Positions 22,096 through 30,943 of a DNA stretch of 55,205 nucleotides are shown here, piece by piece (the first letter of the stretch is position 1; every line of letters starts with the position of its first letter). The notes below the pieces were generated by a model. It saw nothing but the letters and a program-made list of their open reading frames with translations. It did not search any database and had not been told where the DNA came from. A program made the position numbers and the translations under genes. Where the stretch lies: assembly GCA_049281195.1 (NCBI GenBank), contig JBAPRR010000301.1:1-55205 (forward strand), given 5' to 3'. Source of the DNA: JBAPRR01 sp049281195. Its GTDB lineage: Bacteria; Actinomycetota; Acidimicrobiia; Acidimicrobiales; CAVXTF01.

Positions 22096-23520
22096 GTGGC
22101 CAAAGTGCCCTACGACAGTGCTCACTCCAACGGGTCGCAAAATGACAATGACGAGCCGGCCGACCATCCAACTGCCCGAGTAGGGCGTCGCAAGATGCTG
22201 CTCGGGGTGGCGGCAGCGGGGGTGGGCGCAAGCGTCGTGGCCGGTGCCGAACCGGCGGATGCTCTGACCACTGACGGGATCCCGAAAGTGAAGCTCGGCG
22301 ACGCGAACACCGCGACGGCGACGACGTCTATTTCCATGGCGGTTAATACGGGAAGCGGTGTCGAGGGTATCGATACCAGTAGCGGCGGTGGTTACGGGCT
22401 GTATGGAACCTCCGCGAACGGCACAGGGATCTACGGCACCATCACCGGTGGCACCCGCGGCCACAATGCCATCGAGGGCGTCGACGCGAGCACTGGTAGC
22501 GGAGGTGGAGCTGGCGTCACGGGAAGCTCGACCAACGGCACGGGAGTCATCGGCACCTCCACCAACGGGGTCGGCGTCACTGGCATTCACAGCACAGGCT
22601 CTGGAACTGGTGTCGCTGGTGTTGACGACTCAGGAAATACTGCCAGCCACGGCGTGTACGGCAGCTCCGGAAGTGGCTGCGGCGTCTACGGGACGACGAG
22701 CACAGGCACCGGTGTCTTCGGGAACTCCACCGGCAATGACGGCTACGGCGTCTACGGTAACGATTCGAGCAGCGATGGGGCCTACGGCGTCTACGGCAAG
22801 TCCACCAACGGCACAGCCGTCTACGGGACCTCAACCAATGGTTTCGGCGTCTACGCGATTACCACCGCAGAGGGTTTCACTGCCGTCGTAGGGTCCACCT
22901 CCGGGGATGCCAGCTACGGCGTCGCCGGATACGCCACAGGTGAGAACGGGACCGGCGTCGTTGCGGGCGCCTCTGGTAGCGCTTCCCTGGCGCTATCTGC
23001 CGATGGCAATGCTGAGATAAGCGGCTCGTTGTCCAAAGGTGGCGGATCCTTCAAGATTGACCACCCCCTCGACCCGGCGGGCAGGTACCTGTACCACTCC
23101 TTCGTGGAGTCACCGGACATGAAGAATGTCTATGACGGCACCGTCACCCTTGACCGCGACGGCCGCGCGACTGTGGAACTGCCCGAATGGTTTGAGGCGC
23201 TCAATCGGGACTTTCGTTACCAGCTCACTGCACTGCTGGGCGCTGCTCCCGAGTTGCATGTCTCAGCACTGGTAGCCGACGGGGAGTTCTCGATTGCAGG
23301 AGGCAAAGCGGGCCAACAAGTGTCGTGGCAGGTGACAGGCATCCGACAAGACGCATGGGCGAATGCCAATCGCATCCCCGTCGAGGTCGACAAGCCCGAG
23401 GAAGACCACGGCCGTTATCTGCACCCCGAGCTGTTCGGTGGTGAGCCGATTGCCAAAATCGCCAAGGCCCGCGACCGCATTCGTCGTCATCACTCGACCA
23501 CCCCGACGGCTTCGAAATAG
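22096..23520 (+). CDS. Tat-exported glycine-rich repeat protein (GVYG repeats) with conserved C-terminal domain
   Basis: 474 residues from GTG 22096 (GGGGGA upstream); a GTG seven codons earlier is possible. A twin-arginine-like signal, VGRRKMLLGVAAAGVG with a following A-x-A site near residue 56, suggests folded export. Residues 87-290 are some 15 imperfect repeats of about 10-20 residues ending GVYG, GVTG, GVIG, GVFG or AVYG, often followed by [TS]S-T-N-G-x-G; this pattern suggests a beta-helical or beta-solenoid stalk. Residues 317-435 (FKIDHPLDPAGRYLYHS, ESPDMKNVYDG, LNRDFRYQLT, VSWQVTGIRQDAWA) form a conserved domain found at the end of many such surface proteins of unknown function. The last 35 residues are basic. 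It may be a surface fibre or adhesin. Confidence 0.8.
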   Translation: MAKVPYDSAHSNGSQNDNDEPADHPTARVGRRKMLLGVAAAGVGASVVAGAEPADALTTDGIPKVKLGDANTATATTSISMAVNTGSGVEGIDTSSGGGYGLYGTSANGTGIYGTITGGTRGHNAIEGVDASTGSGGGAGVTGSSTNGTGVIGTSTNGVGVTGIHSTGSGTGVAGVDDSGNTASHGVYGSSGSGCGVYGTTSTGTGVFGNSTGNDGYGVYGNDSSSDGAYGVYGKSTNGTAVYGTSTNGFGVYAITTAEGFTAVVGSTSGDASYGVAGYATGENGTGVVAGASGSASLALSADGNAEISGSLSKGGGSFKIDHPLDPAGRYLYHSFVESPDMKNVYDGTVTLDRDGRATVELPEWFEALNRDFRYQLTALLGAAPELHVSALVADGEFSIAGGKAGQQVSWQVTGIRQDAWANANRIPVEVDKPEEDHGRYLHPELFGGEPIAKIAKARDRIRRHHSTTPTASK

Positions 23521-23532
23521 GTCGCCCAGTAA

Positions 23533-24345
23533 TCACGCCGCCCGACTGGCGAAAGCCGTGTGCCTCAGTTGGCGCCACCCCACAAAGTTACCCAGCGGCA
23601 CTCCAGATTCGGGAGTGGCGACGTGCTCGAGCGGCGACGCGTGCGGGGGGACCGCCGAGGTGAGCCTGTCGTAGAGCTCGAGATCCTTCGCCGGGTCGCG
23701 CTTTCCGTCGTGGGTGAGGTAGCTGACCCGCGCACAGCGCGCTGCGGAGACCCGCCTGGCCGCGTCCTCGCCGAGTAATTCGACCTCGTCGCCCGACACG
23801 TAAGGCATGTGCCACTCGCCGTGGCCGACCTGAGTGGGGACGCTCCGTTCGTACTCCATGTACATAGCTTCGGCCGCCACACGGATCTCAGGTTGAGCAA
23901 GGGGGCTGCGGCGTAGCCCGAAGAAATTCGACCACTCCGTCGACGACACGATGACCGTGTGCCACATGAACGGTTCGAGCAGGCGATTGGCGATCGACTT
24001 GTGGACGCCGAGCTCCCCCAACTTCTGCGCGCACTGCATCGCTTCGTCACGTGCGCGGTTCCAGCAGTCGACCGCCTCTTTCAGCGCTGACTGGTCGAGC
24101 TCGACGCCGCCTTGCATGCCGGGCTTTTCGCTCGCCCACTCGATCGGGAGCGCCGGGTCTTCGCCGACGCGCTCGAGCTGCTTTCGCAACGGCACCGCTC
24201 TGCTGCTCGCACTGTTGCGGCTGAAGACGCGATGGGTGTTGAACTCCGCCAGGACGAACCGGCTCATGACGACCTCCATCGTCGTGAGCCGGTGTCCGTC
24301 CGGCGAAATCGAGTCGCGGATCACCTTCGCAGATGGTTCGTTCAT
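23533..24345 (-). CDS. thyX: FAD-dependent thymidylate synthase ThyX (variant motif)
   Basis: 270 residues. ThyX converts dUMP to dTMP using FAD, NADPH and methylene-tetrahydrofolate. The signature R-H-R-x7-S is here THR-VFSRNSA-S (residues 37-47): the first Arg is Thr. Later blocks MWHTVIVSSTEWSNFFGLR and AAEAMYMEYERS fit the family, as does the C-terminal SPLEHVATP region. It follows nrdJ by 55 bp on the same strand, so B12-dependent ribonucleotide reductase and ThyX would be made together for DNA precursor supply. No thyA is in view. The variant motif is found in some phage and bacterial ThyX proteins; activity is not in doubt from this alone, but the changed first position deserves note. 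Confidence 0.9.
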   Translation of the reverse strand: MNEPSAKVIRDSISPDGHRLTTMEVVMSRFVLAEFNTHRVFSRNSASSRAVPLRKQLERVGEDPALPIEWASEKPGMQGGVELDQSALKEAVDCWNRARDEAMQCAQKLGELGVHKSIANRLLEPFMWHTVIVSSTEWSNFFGLRRSPLAQPEIRVAAEAMYMEYERSVPTQVGHGEWHMPYVSGDEVELLGEDAARRVSAARCARVSYLTHDGKRDPAKDLELYDRLTSAVPPHASPLEHVATPESGVPLGNFVGWRQLRHTAFASRAA

Positions 24346-24400
24346 TTCATTACCTCGGGATTGATCTCCTGGAACAGCCGGGCTCTACCCCGGCCGTCCG

Positions 24401-27229
24401 TTACGAGCAGCCGCTGGTCGAACCGCAGCTTCCGCACACGTAGCAGGACCCCGCACGCTGCATCGTGTTGCCGCACTGGTAGCAAAGCGGTGCATCACGC
24501 TGCTCCGCCCGCGCCAGCGGTCGATCAGACTCGAACGCCCTGGTGGTGGGAGGAACAGAAGATGCGCCCACCTCTTCGATCAGAGCAGAAGACGGCGTGG
24601 CCAGCTCCTCCACTCCGGGAAGGGTGGGCTGAGTGCGCTCCGCCGTCGACAGCACGCCGATCTCCTCGCGCTCGGTGCGGGTCATGTAGTCGAGAGCGAG
24701 CCGCCTGAAGATGTAGTCGATGAGGCTCGTAGCGATCCGCAGCTCGGCGTCGTCGGTGATGCCGGCGGGCTCGAAGCGCATGTTGCTGTACTTGCGTACG
24801 TAGGTCGCCAGTGGCACGCCGTGCTGAAGACCGAGGCTGATCGCGATGGAGAAGGCGTCCATGATCCCGGCCAGGGTCGACCCCTGCTTGGAGACCTTCA
24901 TGAACACCTCGCCCGGACGGCCGTCGTCGTACTCACCCACCGTCACGTATCCCTCGCAGTCCGCCACGCGGAATGCGAAGGTGCTCGAACGGCGGCGGCG
25001 GGGCAGCCTTTCGCGGACGGCTCCGACGATGACGTCCTTGCGGTCCTTTTCCAGCACGAGCGCGTGCTCGAGCTCGGCGATGCGTGATGCCAGCTCGCGG
25101 TTGTGGGCTTCTGCTTCAGAACCGGCCGGACCTTCCGCCTCCTGGACCTTGGTGGTGGAAAGAGGCTGACCCACCTTGCAGTTGTCCCGGTACACGGCGA
25201 CCGCTTTCAGTCCCATGCGCCACGCGTCGATGTGGAGTTGCTCGACGTCCTCGACCGACACGTCTTCAGGCATGTTGATCGTCTTCGAGATGGCACCACT
25301 TATGAACGGCTGCACTGCGGCCATCATGCGGATGTGTCCGAGGTAATGGATGGCGTTGTCCCCCATCGAGCAGGCGAACACCGCCAGGTGCTCCTTGCGC
25401 AGATGCGGTGCACCGACGATCGACATGGTCGCGTTGACATAGGTGACGATGTCCTCGATCTGCTCCGGTGAGTAGCCCAGCTTTTCGAGTGCGCGCGGGA
25501 TCGTCTGATTGACGATCGACATCGTCCCGCCACCCACGAGCTTCTTCGTCTTCACCAGGCCGAGGTCGGGCTCGATGCCGGTCGTGTCGCAGTCCATCAG
25601 CAGGCCGATCGTGCCGGTCGGAGCGAGCACGCTCGCCTGCGCGTTGCGCACCCCGTAGCGCTCCCCGAGCTCGACCGCGTCATCCCATGCCTGCTGCGCG
25701 GCGCTCAGAAGCTCCGGTGGGACGAGGTCCTCGTCCACGTTCGCCGCCTCGGCCCTGTGCATGCGCAGAACCTTGAGCGTGGCTTCGGAATCTGCGTGGT
25801 ATCCGGCGTAGGGGCCCATGCGAAGCGCCGTCCTGGCCGAGACCGAGTAGGAGTGACCGGTCAGAAGTGCAGTGATCGCTCCGGCCCAAGCCCTTCCCTC
25901 ATCGGAGTCGTAAGGGAGGCCCTGCGCCATCAGCAAGGCGCCCAGGTTGGCGTATCCGATGCCGAGCTGCCTGAACCGCCTCGAGTTGTCGGCGATCCTG
26001 TCGGTGGGGTAATCGGCGTTCCCCACGATGATCTCCTGCGCGGTGAAGATCACCTCCACCGTGGCCTTGAAGGCATCTATGTCGAAGGACCCGTCGTCCT
26101 CCAGGTACTTCAACAGGTTGATCGAAGCGAGGTTGCAAGCCGAGTTGTCGATGTGCATGTACTCGCTGCACGGGTTGCTTCCGTTGATCCGCCCCGCATT
26201 CGGCGAGGTGTGCCACTTGTTGATGGTGGTGTCGAACTGCATCCCGGGGTCCGCGCACTCCCACGTGGCGGTGGCGATCTGACGGAACAGGTCGCGAGCG
26301 CCCACGGAGCGGACGGGCTCGCCGGTAACCCTGGTGAGAAGAGGCCACTCCGCGTCGTCCACGACCGCCTGCATGAACGCGTCGGTCACCCGGACCGAGT
26401 TGTTCGCGTTCTGGTACTGGATGGAGAAGGAGTCGGAGCCGTCGAGATCCATGTCGAAGCCGGCATCCCTGAGGGCGCGCGCCTTTCGCTCTTCGATGGC
26501 CTTGCACCACACGAAGTCGAAGATGTCCGGATGGTCGACGTCGAGGATGACCATCTTCGCGGCACGCCTCGTCTTGCCACCGGACTTGATGGTCCCGGCC
26601 GACGCATCGGCGCCGCGCATGAAGCTGACCGGTCCCGAAGCGGTCCCGCCGCCCTTGAGGTGTTCGGTGGATGCGCGGATCTTGCTCAGGTTCACGCCGG
26701 CGCCGGACCCGCCCTTGAAGATGACTCCCTCTTCTGTGTACCAGTTGAGGATGGAATCCATGGAGTCGTCGACGGCGAGGATGAAGCACGCCGATCCCTG
26801 CTGGGGGACTCCCTTCACGCCGATGTTGAACCACACCGGCGAGTTGAAAGCGGCGCGCTGGTTGATGATCAGGTACTTGAGCTCTGCGCTGAAGGTCTCA
26901 GCCTCGCCCTTGTCCTCGAAGTAGCCGTCCTTCAACCCCCACTTGGTGATGGTGTCGACCACCCGGTCGGCGACCTGCTTGAGGGACCACTCACGCTCCG
27001 GCGTGCCGAGGGTTCCGCGGAAATACTTCTGCGAGAGGATGTTGGTGGCGTTGACGCTCCACGAGGCGGGCACCTCCACATCGAGTTGCTCGAAGGCCAC
27101 GCTTCCATCGCGGTAGTTGGTTATCCGGGCATCGCGGCGTTCCCAGACCACCTGGTCGTACGGGTGGACTTCCGGGGTTGTGAAGTGCCGGCGAATGCCG
27201 AGCGCCGTCCGCTCAGATGCGATGGCCAT
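24401..27229 (-). CDS. nrdJ: Adenosylcobalamin-dependent (class II) ribonucleoside-diphosphate reductase
   Basis: 942 residues from ATG 27229 (GGAGGA upstream). It reduces ribonucleotides to deoxyribonucleotides with a cobalamin radical, needing no oxygen. Motifs: RAAFNSPVWFNIGV, GSACFILAVDDSMDSIL, KGGSGAGVNLSKIR, NPCSEYMHIDNSACNLASINL with the conserved N-x-C-x-E of the active site, and PTGTIGLLMDCDTTGIEP. A region at about 700-830 carries a second cobalamin/regulatory-type module. The last 27 residues contain CYQCGNTMQ and CYVCGSCGSTSGC, Cys pairs that probably form the reducing disulphide or a zinc ribbon. The only upstream regulatory feature is an NrdR-box-like palindrome. It is followed by thyX, an apparent DNA-precursor operon. 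Confidence 0.96.
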   Translation of the reverse strand: MAIASERTALGIRRHFTTPEVHPYDQVVWERRDARITNYRDGSVAFEQLDVEVPASWSVNATNILSQKYFRGTLGTPEREWSLKQVADRVVDTITKWGLKDGYFEDKGEAETFSAELKYLIINQRAAFNSPVWFNIGVKGVPQQGSACFILAVDDSMDSILNWYTEEGVIFKGGSGAGVNLSKIRASTEHLKGGGTASGPVSFMRGADASAGTIKSGGKTRRAAKMVILDVDHPDIFDFVWCKAIEERKARALRDAGFDMDLDGSDSFSIQYQNANNSVRVTDAFMQAVVDDAEWPLLTRVTGEPVRSVGARDLFRQIATATWECADPGMQFDTTINKWHTSPNAGRINGSNPCSEYMHIDNSACNLASINLLKYLEDDGSFDIDAFKATVEVIFTAQEIIVGNADYPTDRIADNSRRFRQLGIGYANLGALLMAQGLPYDSDEGRAWAGAITALLTGHSYSVSARTALRMGPYAGYHADSEATLKVLRMHRAEAANVDEDLVPPELLSAAQQAWDDAVELGERYGVRNAQASVLAPTGTIGLLMDCDTTGIEPDLGLVKTKKLVGGGTMSIVNQTIPRALEKLGYSPEQIEDIVTYVNATMSIVGAPHLRKEHLAVFACSMGDNAIHYLGHIRMMAAVQPFISGAISKTINMPEDVSVEDVEQLHIDAWRMGLKAVAVYRDNCKVGQPLSTTKVQEAEGPAGSEAEAHNRELASRIAELEHALVLEKDRKDVIVGAVRERLPRRRRSSTFAFRVADCEGYVTVGEYDDGRPGEVFMKVSKQGSTLAGIMDAFSIAISLGLQHGVPLATYVRKYSNMRFEPAGITDDAELRIATSLIDYIFRRLALDYMTRTEREEIGVLSTAERTQPTLPGVEELATPSSALIEEVGASSVPPTTRAFESDRPLARAEQRDAPLCYQCGNTMQRAGSCYVCGSCGSTSGCS

Positions 27230-27308
27230 CAGTCGATTTCCTCCAATTCCCTTACGGGTTCGAGCCTACGGGGCCGGTGGTGCGCTTAAGCACCTTGGTG
27301 GTCGCCCA

Positions 27309-27328
27309 AACCACAACATGTTGTGGTT
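27309..27328 (-). promoter_or_regulatory. NrdR-box-like perfect 20-bp palindrome upstream of nrdJ
   Basis: AACCACAACATGTTGTGGTT is an exact dyad, centred 89 bp upstream of the nrdJ ATG. Its central 16-mer CCACAACATGTTGTGG agrees with the published NrdR box acaCwAtATaTwGtgt at 12 of 16 positions, including C4, A6, A8, T9, T11 and G13. NrdR represses nrd genes when dATP is high. A second, weaker dyad, TTACATCACTGTAA (27361-27374, 5-bp arms), lies 43-52 bp further upstream but does not match NrdR. The cobalamin-riboswitch B12 box is not seen here. Confidence 0.65.
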
Positions 27329-27450
27329 GACCATCCGGGACCCACCAGATGAGGTACCCATTACATCACTGTAACTACGGAGGTGTCAACGAATTCGCGA
27401 CGCGAAATTGCCTGCTCATGGGGTGCTCGCGAAAGTTTGCACTCCGCGGG

Positions 27451-29355
27451 TCAGGAACTGACGGCGGAAGTGAGCCTGGACTCCAGGTCGTGCAGCTGCG
27501 TGGACACTGATGAGGCGTTCACCGGTGCTCCCACTGACTCGCACACAAGAGCCGACTCGATCCTCCCGTCGCCCAGCACGAACAACTCCTCGTCGACGGT
27601 CTTCTGGGTACTGCCGATACGGGTGGTGACGCTCGACTCGAATCCCGAGCCGTGCTCCCCCGACGGCAGGTCGAGCGGCAGCGAACTCATGGTCGGAGCG
27701 TTGATGATGGGGTCGTGAGCCACGTCGAGGGAGGCGAACCAACCTTGTAGGCAACTGGCGGCATCTGACGAGCCGAACGCGGATATGTCCGATACCTGGC
27801 GGCCGGCGTCCCCGGTCATGACGACCGAGGTCTCGAAGCCGGTCTGGGCCGGAGCCGTCGAATCGAACCAACCGGAGCTCAGTAGGGGCGGACCGGTCGG
27901 TTGCTGTATCCCCAGGATGAGTCCCAGATCCTTCTCACGGATACCGAGGCATCCCGCCAGTGAATCGTTTGCCTGCGACTCGGCTACCCGGCTCCACGGA
28001 GCGGGACCGTCCTTCCATCCCGCCGGGAAATCGGCCATGGACAGGTTGAGAGCCGCCGCTACCGAGGCGAGGGTGGTCCCGGGTGAAGGGCCGTCCGAGG
28101 AAACGGGAGGAGTCGTCGAAGAGCTGTCAGGTCCGCCCGACAGGCCGCGGGTGGCCACCGTGGGAACCGTCGGCGTCCCTGCCGCGCCGTGGCCCCTGCT
28201 CGTGGTGGTCAACCCAAACACCGCACCGGCGATACCTGCGGCGATCAGGATCGCCACGATCGACAGCAGCGGGAGGGTCCGCGAACGACGGCGTCGCGGT
28301 TTTCTGTGCCCGGCTGCGGCGTCAGGCGCCCGCTCCGGTTTCTCAGCAGGCGGCGGGAGCATCTCGGCGGCCGGAGGAACAGGCGGCGCCACATCACCGG
28401 GCGGCATTGGAGCAACCGGAACAAAAGGCGACTCTTGCATCGCGGTGTCAGGACGGGTCGAAGCGGCCACCGGAGGCGGCAGACGGACTCCGGAGCCGAC
28501 CGGGGGTGGAGGAGGCATCGCCGGAAGCCGGCGCCTGCTCTCAGACAGGATCGACGGATCGAACGTCGGGATCTCTTCTACCGGACCCACTTCTGCTCGA
28601 GGTTCTACCGGAGCATGTTCGATCGGCGCCGGAGTGGGGGTCTCCGCAACAGGTCGCGGATCGGGTACCCGCGTGGCAAAAGGAACCGCGAGCGGGGTCA
28701 GTAAAGAGGGGTCCATCGTCGGCGCGGGACGGCTTCCATCGGCATCCGACGGCCGCGGAGGCATGGACATCCGTGAGTGGTCGGGCGGCGGTGGTGGCAG
28801 AACGACGCTGTTGGTGGTGGGCGTGCGCGTTCTGATCGCGAGTGGGATCAGCTTGCCGAGGCGACCGGTCTGGCGCGGTTCGAGCGGCGAGGCCTTCGGC
28901 TTCGGTGCGGCTCGCTTGCGCACATCGCGCCCCGCGGCCTTGAGTGGTGCGGGTTTAGGCACCATCTCGGTAGGGCGAGGGTCAGGAATGGCGAACGCAC
29001 TGCCCGTGTTGCGCCCGACGATCTCGCGAATCAGTTGGATCTCTGTGTCGGGCAGTGACTCGTATGGAACGAGGAACTGCACGCTGCGGTCGTCGAGAAG
29101 GACGTCTATCGACCTGGCCCGTGCGCCGTCGGCGAATGTCGCCTCGCTCCCGACAGCCACAGCTTTGACCCGCTCCCATTTGACGGTGTGTGCCGCGGTC
29201 GAATCCCGGCTCTCCACCGTCAGGCCGTCCGGACCGATGGACAGGGTCAGCCCCACCACGGTCACCTGCTCGTCTGAAGAACCAGGTGACTTCGGATCGG
29301 TTCTGCGCCCGACCATGACGGCGCCACGCAGCTCGAGCCGCGGGTCACCCTTCAT
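27451..29355 (-). CDS. Single-pass membrane protein with N-terminal PH-like domain, paralogue A
   Basis: 634 residues from ATG 29355 (GGGAG upstream). Cytosolic N-terminal domain (about 28-118) made of beta strands (VTVVGLTLSIGPDGLTVES, VKWERVKAVAVG, IDVLLDDRSVQFLVPYESL), like a PH-type sandwich. A very Pro-rich region (125-345) with PPPP stretches follows. One membrane segment (361-383) and an external domain with DFPAGWK and several Cys (CLGIRE, CLQGWFAS, CESV) complete it. The gene begins 3 bp after the stop of its paralogue upstream, so the two are coupled. Both share PH-like / disordered linker / TM / external module order, which I take as tandem duplication. Function unknown; a surface sensor or transport accessory is possible. 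Confidence 0.75.
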   Translation of the reverse strand: MKGDPRLELRGAVMVGRRTDPKSPGSSDEQVTVVGLTLSIGPDGLTVESRDSTAAHTVKWERVKAVAVGSEATFADGARARSIDVLLDDRSVQFLVPYESLPDTEIQLIREIVGRNTGSAFAIPDPRPTEMVPKPAPLKAAGRDVRKRAAPKPKASPLEPRQTGRLGKLIPLAIRTRTPTTNSVVLPPPPPDHSRMSMPPRPSDADGSRPAPTMDPSLLTPLAVPFATRVPDPRPVAETPTPAPIEHAPVEPRAEVGPVEEIPTFDPSILSESRRRLPAMPPPPPVGSGVRLPPPVAASTRPDTAMQESPFVPVAPMPPGDVAPPVPPAAEMLPPPAEKPERAPDAAAGHRKPRRRRSRTLPLLSIVAILIAAGIAGAVFGLTTTSRGHGAAGTPTVPTVATRGLSGGPDSSSTTPPVSSDGPSPGTTLASVAAALNLSMADFPAGWKDGPAPWSRVAESQANDSLAGCLGIREKDLGLILGIQQPTGPPLLSSGWFDSTAPAQTGFETSVVMTGDAGRQVSDISAFGSSDAASCLQGWFASLDVAHDPIINAPTMSSLPLDLPSGEHGSGFESSVTTRIGSTQKTVDEELFVLGDGRIESALVCESVGAPVNASSVSTQLHDLESRLTSAVSS

Positions 29356-29358
29356 GGA

Positions 29359-30795
29359 TCAACTCCCTGCGGAAGCCTCCGCGGCGCGGGACTCGATCCC
29401 CTGAAGCGATTGGTCGAGGGTCGCAATGGGGAACGGTTCGTTATTCTGCTGCGCGCCGAGCGCGATCTCCAACCTTCCCGACCCGATGATGACGACGTCG
29501 TAGTCGTAGACCTGCGGACGACCGCCGGGCGAGATGCCGATGTGAACATCGAGTCCGATCACCTCCTCGCCGGCGTGCTGCGGCACGGCGAATCGGTTGA
29601 CGATCGGAGCTGAAGTGATGTGGTCTGCCGCGAAGTTCGACGCGTAGTAGTCGTCGAGGCATCTGGCGACGCCTGGCGCCACGAATGCCGAAAGGTCGGC
29701 CTGCTCAATTCCCACAGAAGATTCAAGTGAAGTGACCGATATCGCCGAGGGTTTGAGACCCGCGTTCATGTTGAAGGATTGGGATGGCCACACCTGAGTA
29801 CCGCCCGGTTCTGTTGCACCGGTGATGATCCCGAGGTGACTGAGCGGGAGCCTAACGCACGAGGCCAGATCGGCATTAGCCGTCGTTTGAACGTTCGCGA
29901 ATGGTGACGGCACCGAGGCAGAGGGCGCGATCGTGATGGCTGACCAACCCGTCGGAAGATCCGACAAGTTGAGATTCACCTGAGATGCGATGGTCGCGGC
30001 CGACGCCGACGCTGGTGGACCGGTGAGTGTGCTGGGCATGGGCGCTTGTGTGGTCGGCGGCGACTGTGGAAGAACTGCAGCTGAGGTGGAGCCCTGGTTG
30101 TTGCTGTGTATGCGAACCGCGACGACGATCGTCCCGATCACCGCGACGACCACCAGGCCGAGCAGCAGCACCGCCAAGCGGAAGTTCCGCAGGCTCATTT
30201 CGCCACGGGCCGTGACCGGCTTCTCGCTCCCGGACGATGCCGTCTTTTCTGACCAACCCGTCTTCTCTTTGTGGCTGGCTGTCCCCGAGTGACTGGTCTT
30301 GTCAGAGTGACCGGAGTGACTGGCCTTGTCTGAGTGACTGGTCTGTTCTGGCGGGTCGAGAACAGGTGCGGGCGTTATGGTGGCCTCCATAGGCGACGGG
30401 TCTGCCACGGAGCCCTGGTAATCGGGCAGATGGCGGTTGAGGCCTTCGATCTCGTCGTCGCGGAGCTGATCCGGCGGGACGAGCAAGGTGATGGTCCGGC
30501 CCACCAAGGCCACCTTTACGACGGTGGCACGGGACCCGTCGGGAAAGCTCATCGGTGATCCGGGCCCGAAGTGCTGCACCCAGGTCCACGGGAGCTTGTT
30601 CGACTGCCCGGGGGCGGGACCGGTGACCGTCAGACCGGTGGAGTCGAGGACAACGCCCACATTGGCGGAGGCGGCCTGGCGGCCCCATGCCTCCCCGATC
30701 AGCCACACGCCTTCGAAACGGGCCATGCCCGGAGCATCCACGATCACGCTGCGCGCGAAGGAGTCCGAGCCGTCTGCGCCGTCCGAAACGGCCAT
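29359..30795 (-). CDS. Single-pass membrane protein with N-terminal PH-like domain, paralogue B
   Basis: 478 residues from ATG 30795, chosen because AGGAGG is 6 nt upstream; the adjacent TTG would be too close. PH-like N-terminal domain (VGVVLDSTGLTVTGP, LPWTWVQHFGPGS, VVKVALVGRTITLLVPPDQL; about 30-125), a His/Ser/Lys-rich linker (152-178) with two HSDK[AT]SHSG units, one membrane segment (206-228) and an external domain with LNLSDLPTGWS, CVRL and CLDDYYAS. The external part matches paralogue A in layout: NLS[MD]xxPAGW / NLSDLPTGW and two Cys-containing helices. Divergent from glpK with 148 bp between start codons. Homologues in Actinobacteria are of unknown function. Confidence 0.75.
   Translation of the reverse strand: MAVSDGADGSDSFARSVIVDAPGMARFEGVWLIGEAWGRQAASANVGVVLDSTGLTVTGPAPGQSNKLPWTWVQHFGPGSPMSFPDGSRATVVKVALVGRTITLLVPPDQLRDDEIEGLNRHLPDYQGSVADPSPMEATITPAPVLDPPEQTSHSDKASHSGHSDKTSHSGTASHKEKTGWSEKTASSGSEKPVTARGEMSLRNFRLAVLLLGLVVVAVIGTIVVAVRIHSNNQGSTSAAVLPQSPPTTQAPMPSTLTGPPASASAATIASQVNLNLSDLPTGWSAITIAPSASVPSPFANVQTTANADLASCVRLPLSHLGIITGATEPGGTQVWPSQSFNMNAGLKPSAISVTSLESSVGIEQADLSAFVAPGVARCLDDYYASNFAADHITSAPIVNRFAVPQHAGEEVIGLDVHIGISPGGRPQVYDYDVVIIGSGRLEIALGAQQNNEPFPIATLDQSLQGIESRAAEASAGS
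30288..30341. repeat. 27-bp in-frame tandem repeat in paralogue B linker
   Basis: AGTGACTGGTCTTGTCAGAG... (30288-30314) is repeated at 30315-30341 with three differences in 27 bp. On the coding strand it gives the HSDK[AT]SHSG units of the linker. Being a multiple of three it changes length without changing frame. Partial third copies flank it. Confidence 0.85.
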
Positions 30796-30943
30796 CAAGT
30801 GCCTCCTCTCAGGGGCGCGAGCCTATGTGCACATGTCCGGCACGCTTCTGGCACCGAAGAACCTTCCGTGTGATCTGCACTCTGGGTAGCGTCGTGCGGA
30901 TGAAGGAATTATCGGCGTTTTCAGCGCGTTCTGGAGCCGCTTG

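Noticed and set aside
25757..27289. 510-codon open frame antisense to nrdJ
   Set aside because: Shadow of nrdJ; covers its conserved blocks in reverse complement only.
27230..27450. Cobalamin riboswitch before nrdJ
   Set aside because: I looked for the B12-box GCCACTG core on the minus strand and did not find it; the gap is also only about 220 bp and holds the NrdR-like palindrome.
27785..29404. Long Gly/Ser-rich open frame antisense to paralogue A
   Set aside because: Low complexity mirrors the Pro-rich linker of the sense protein.
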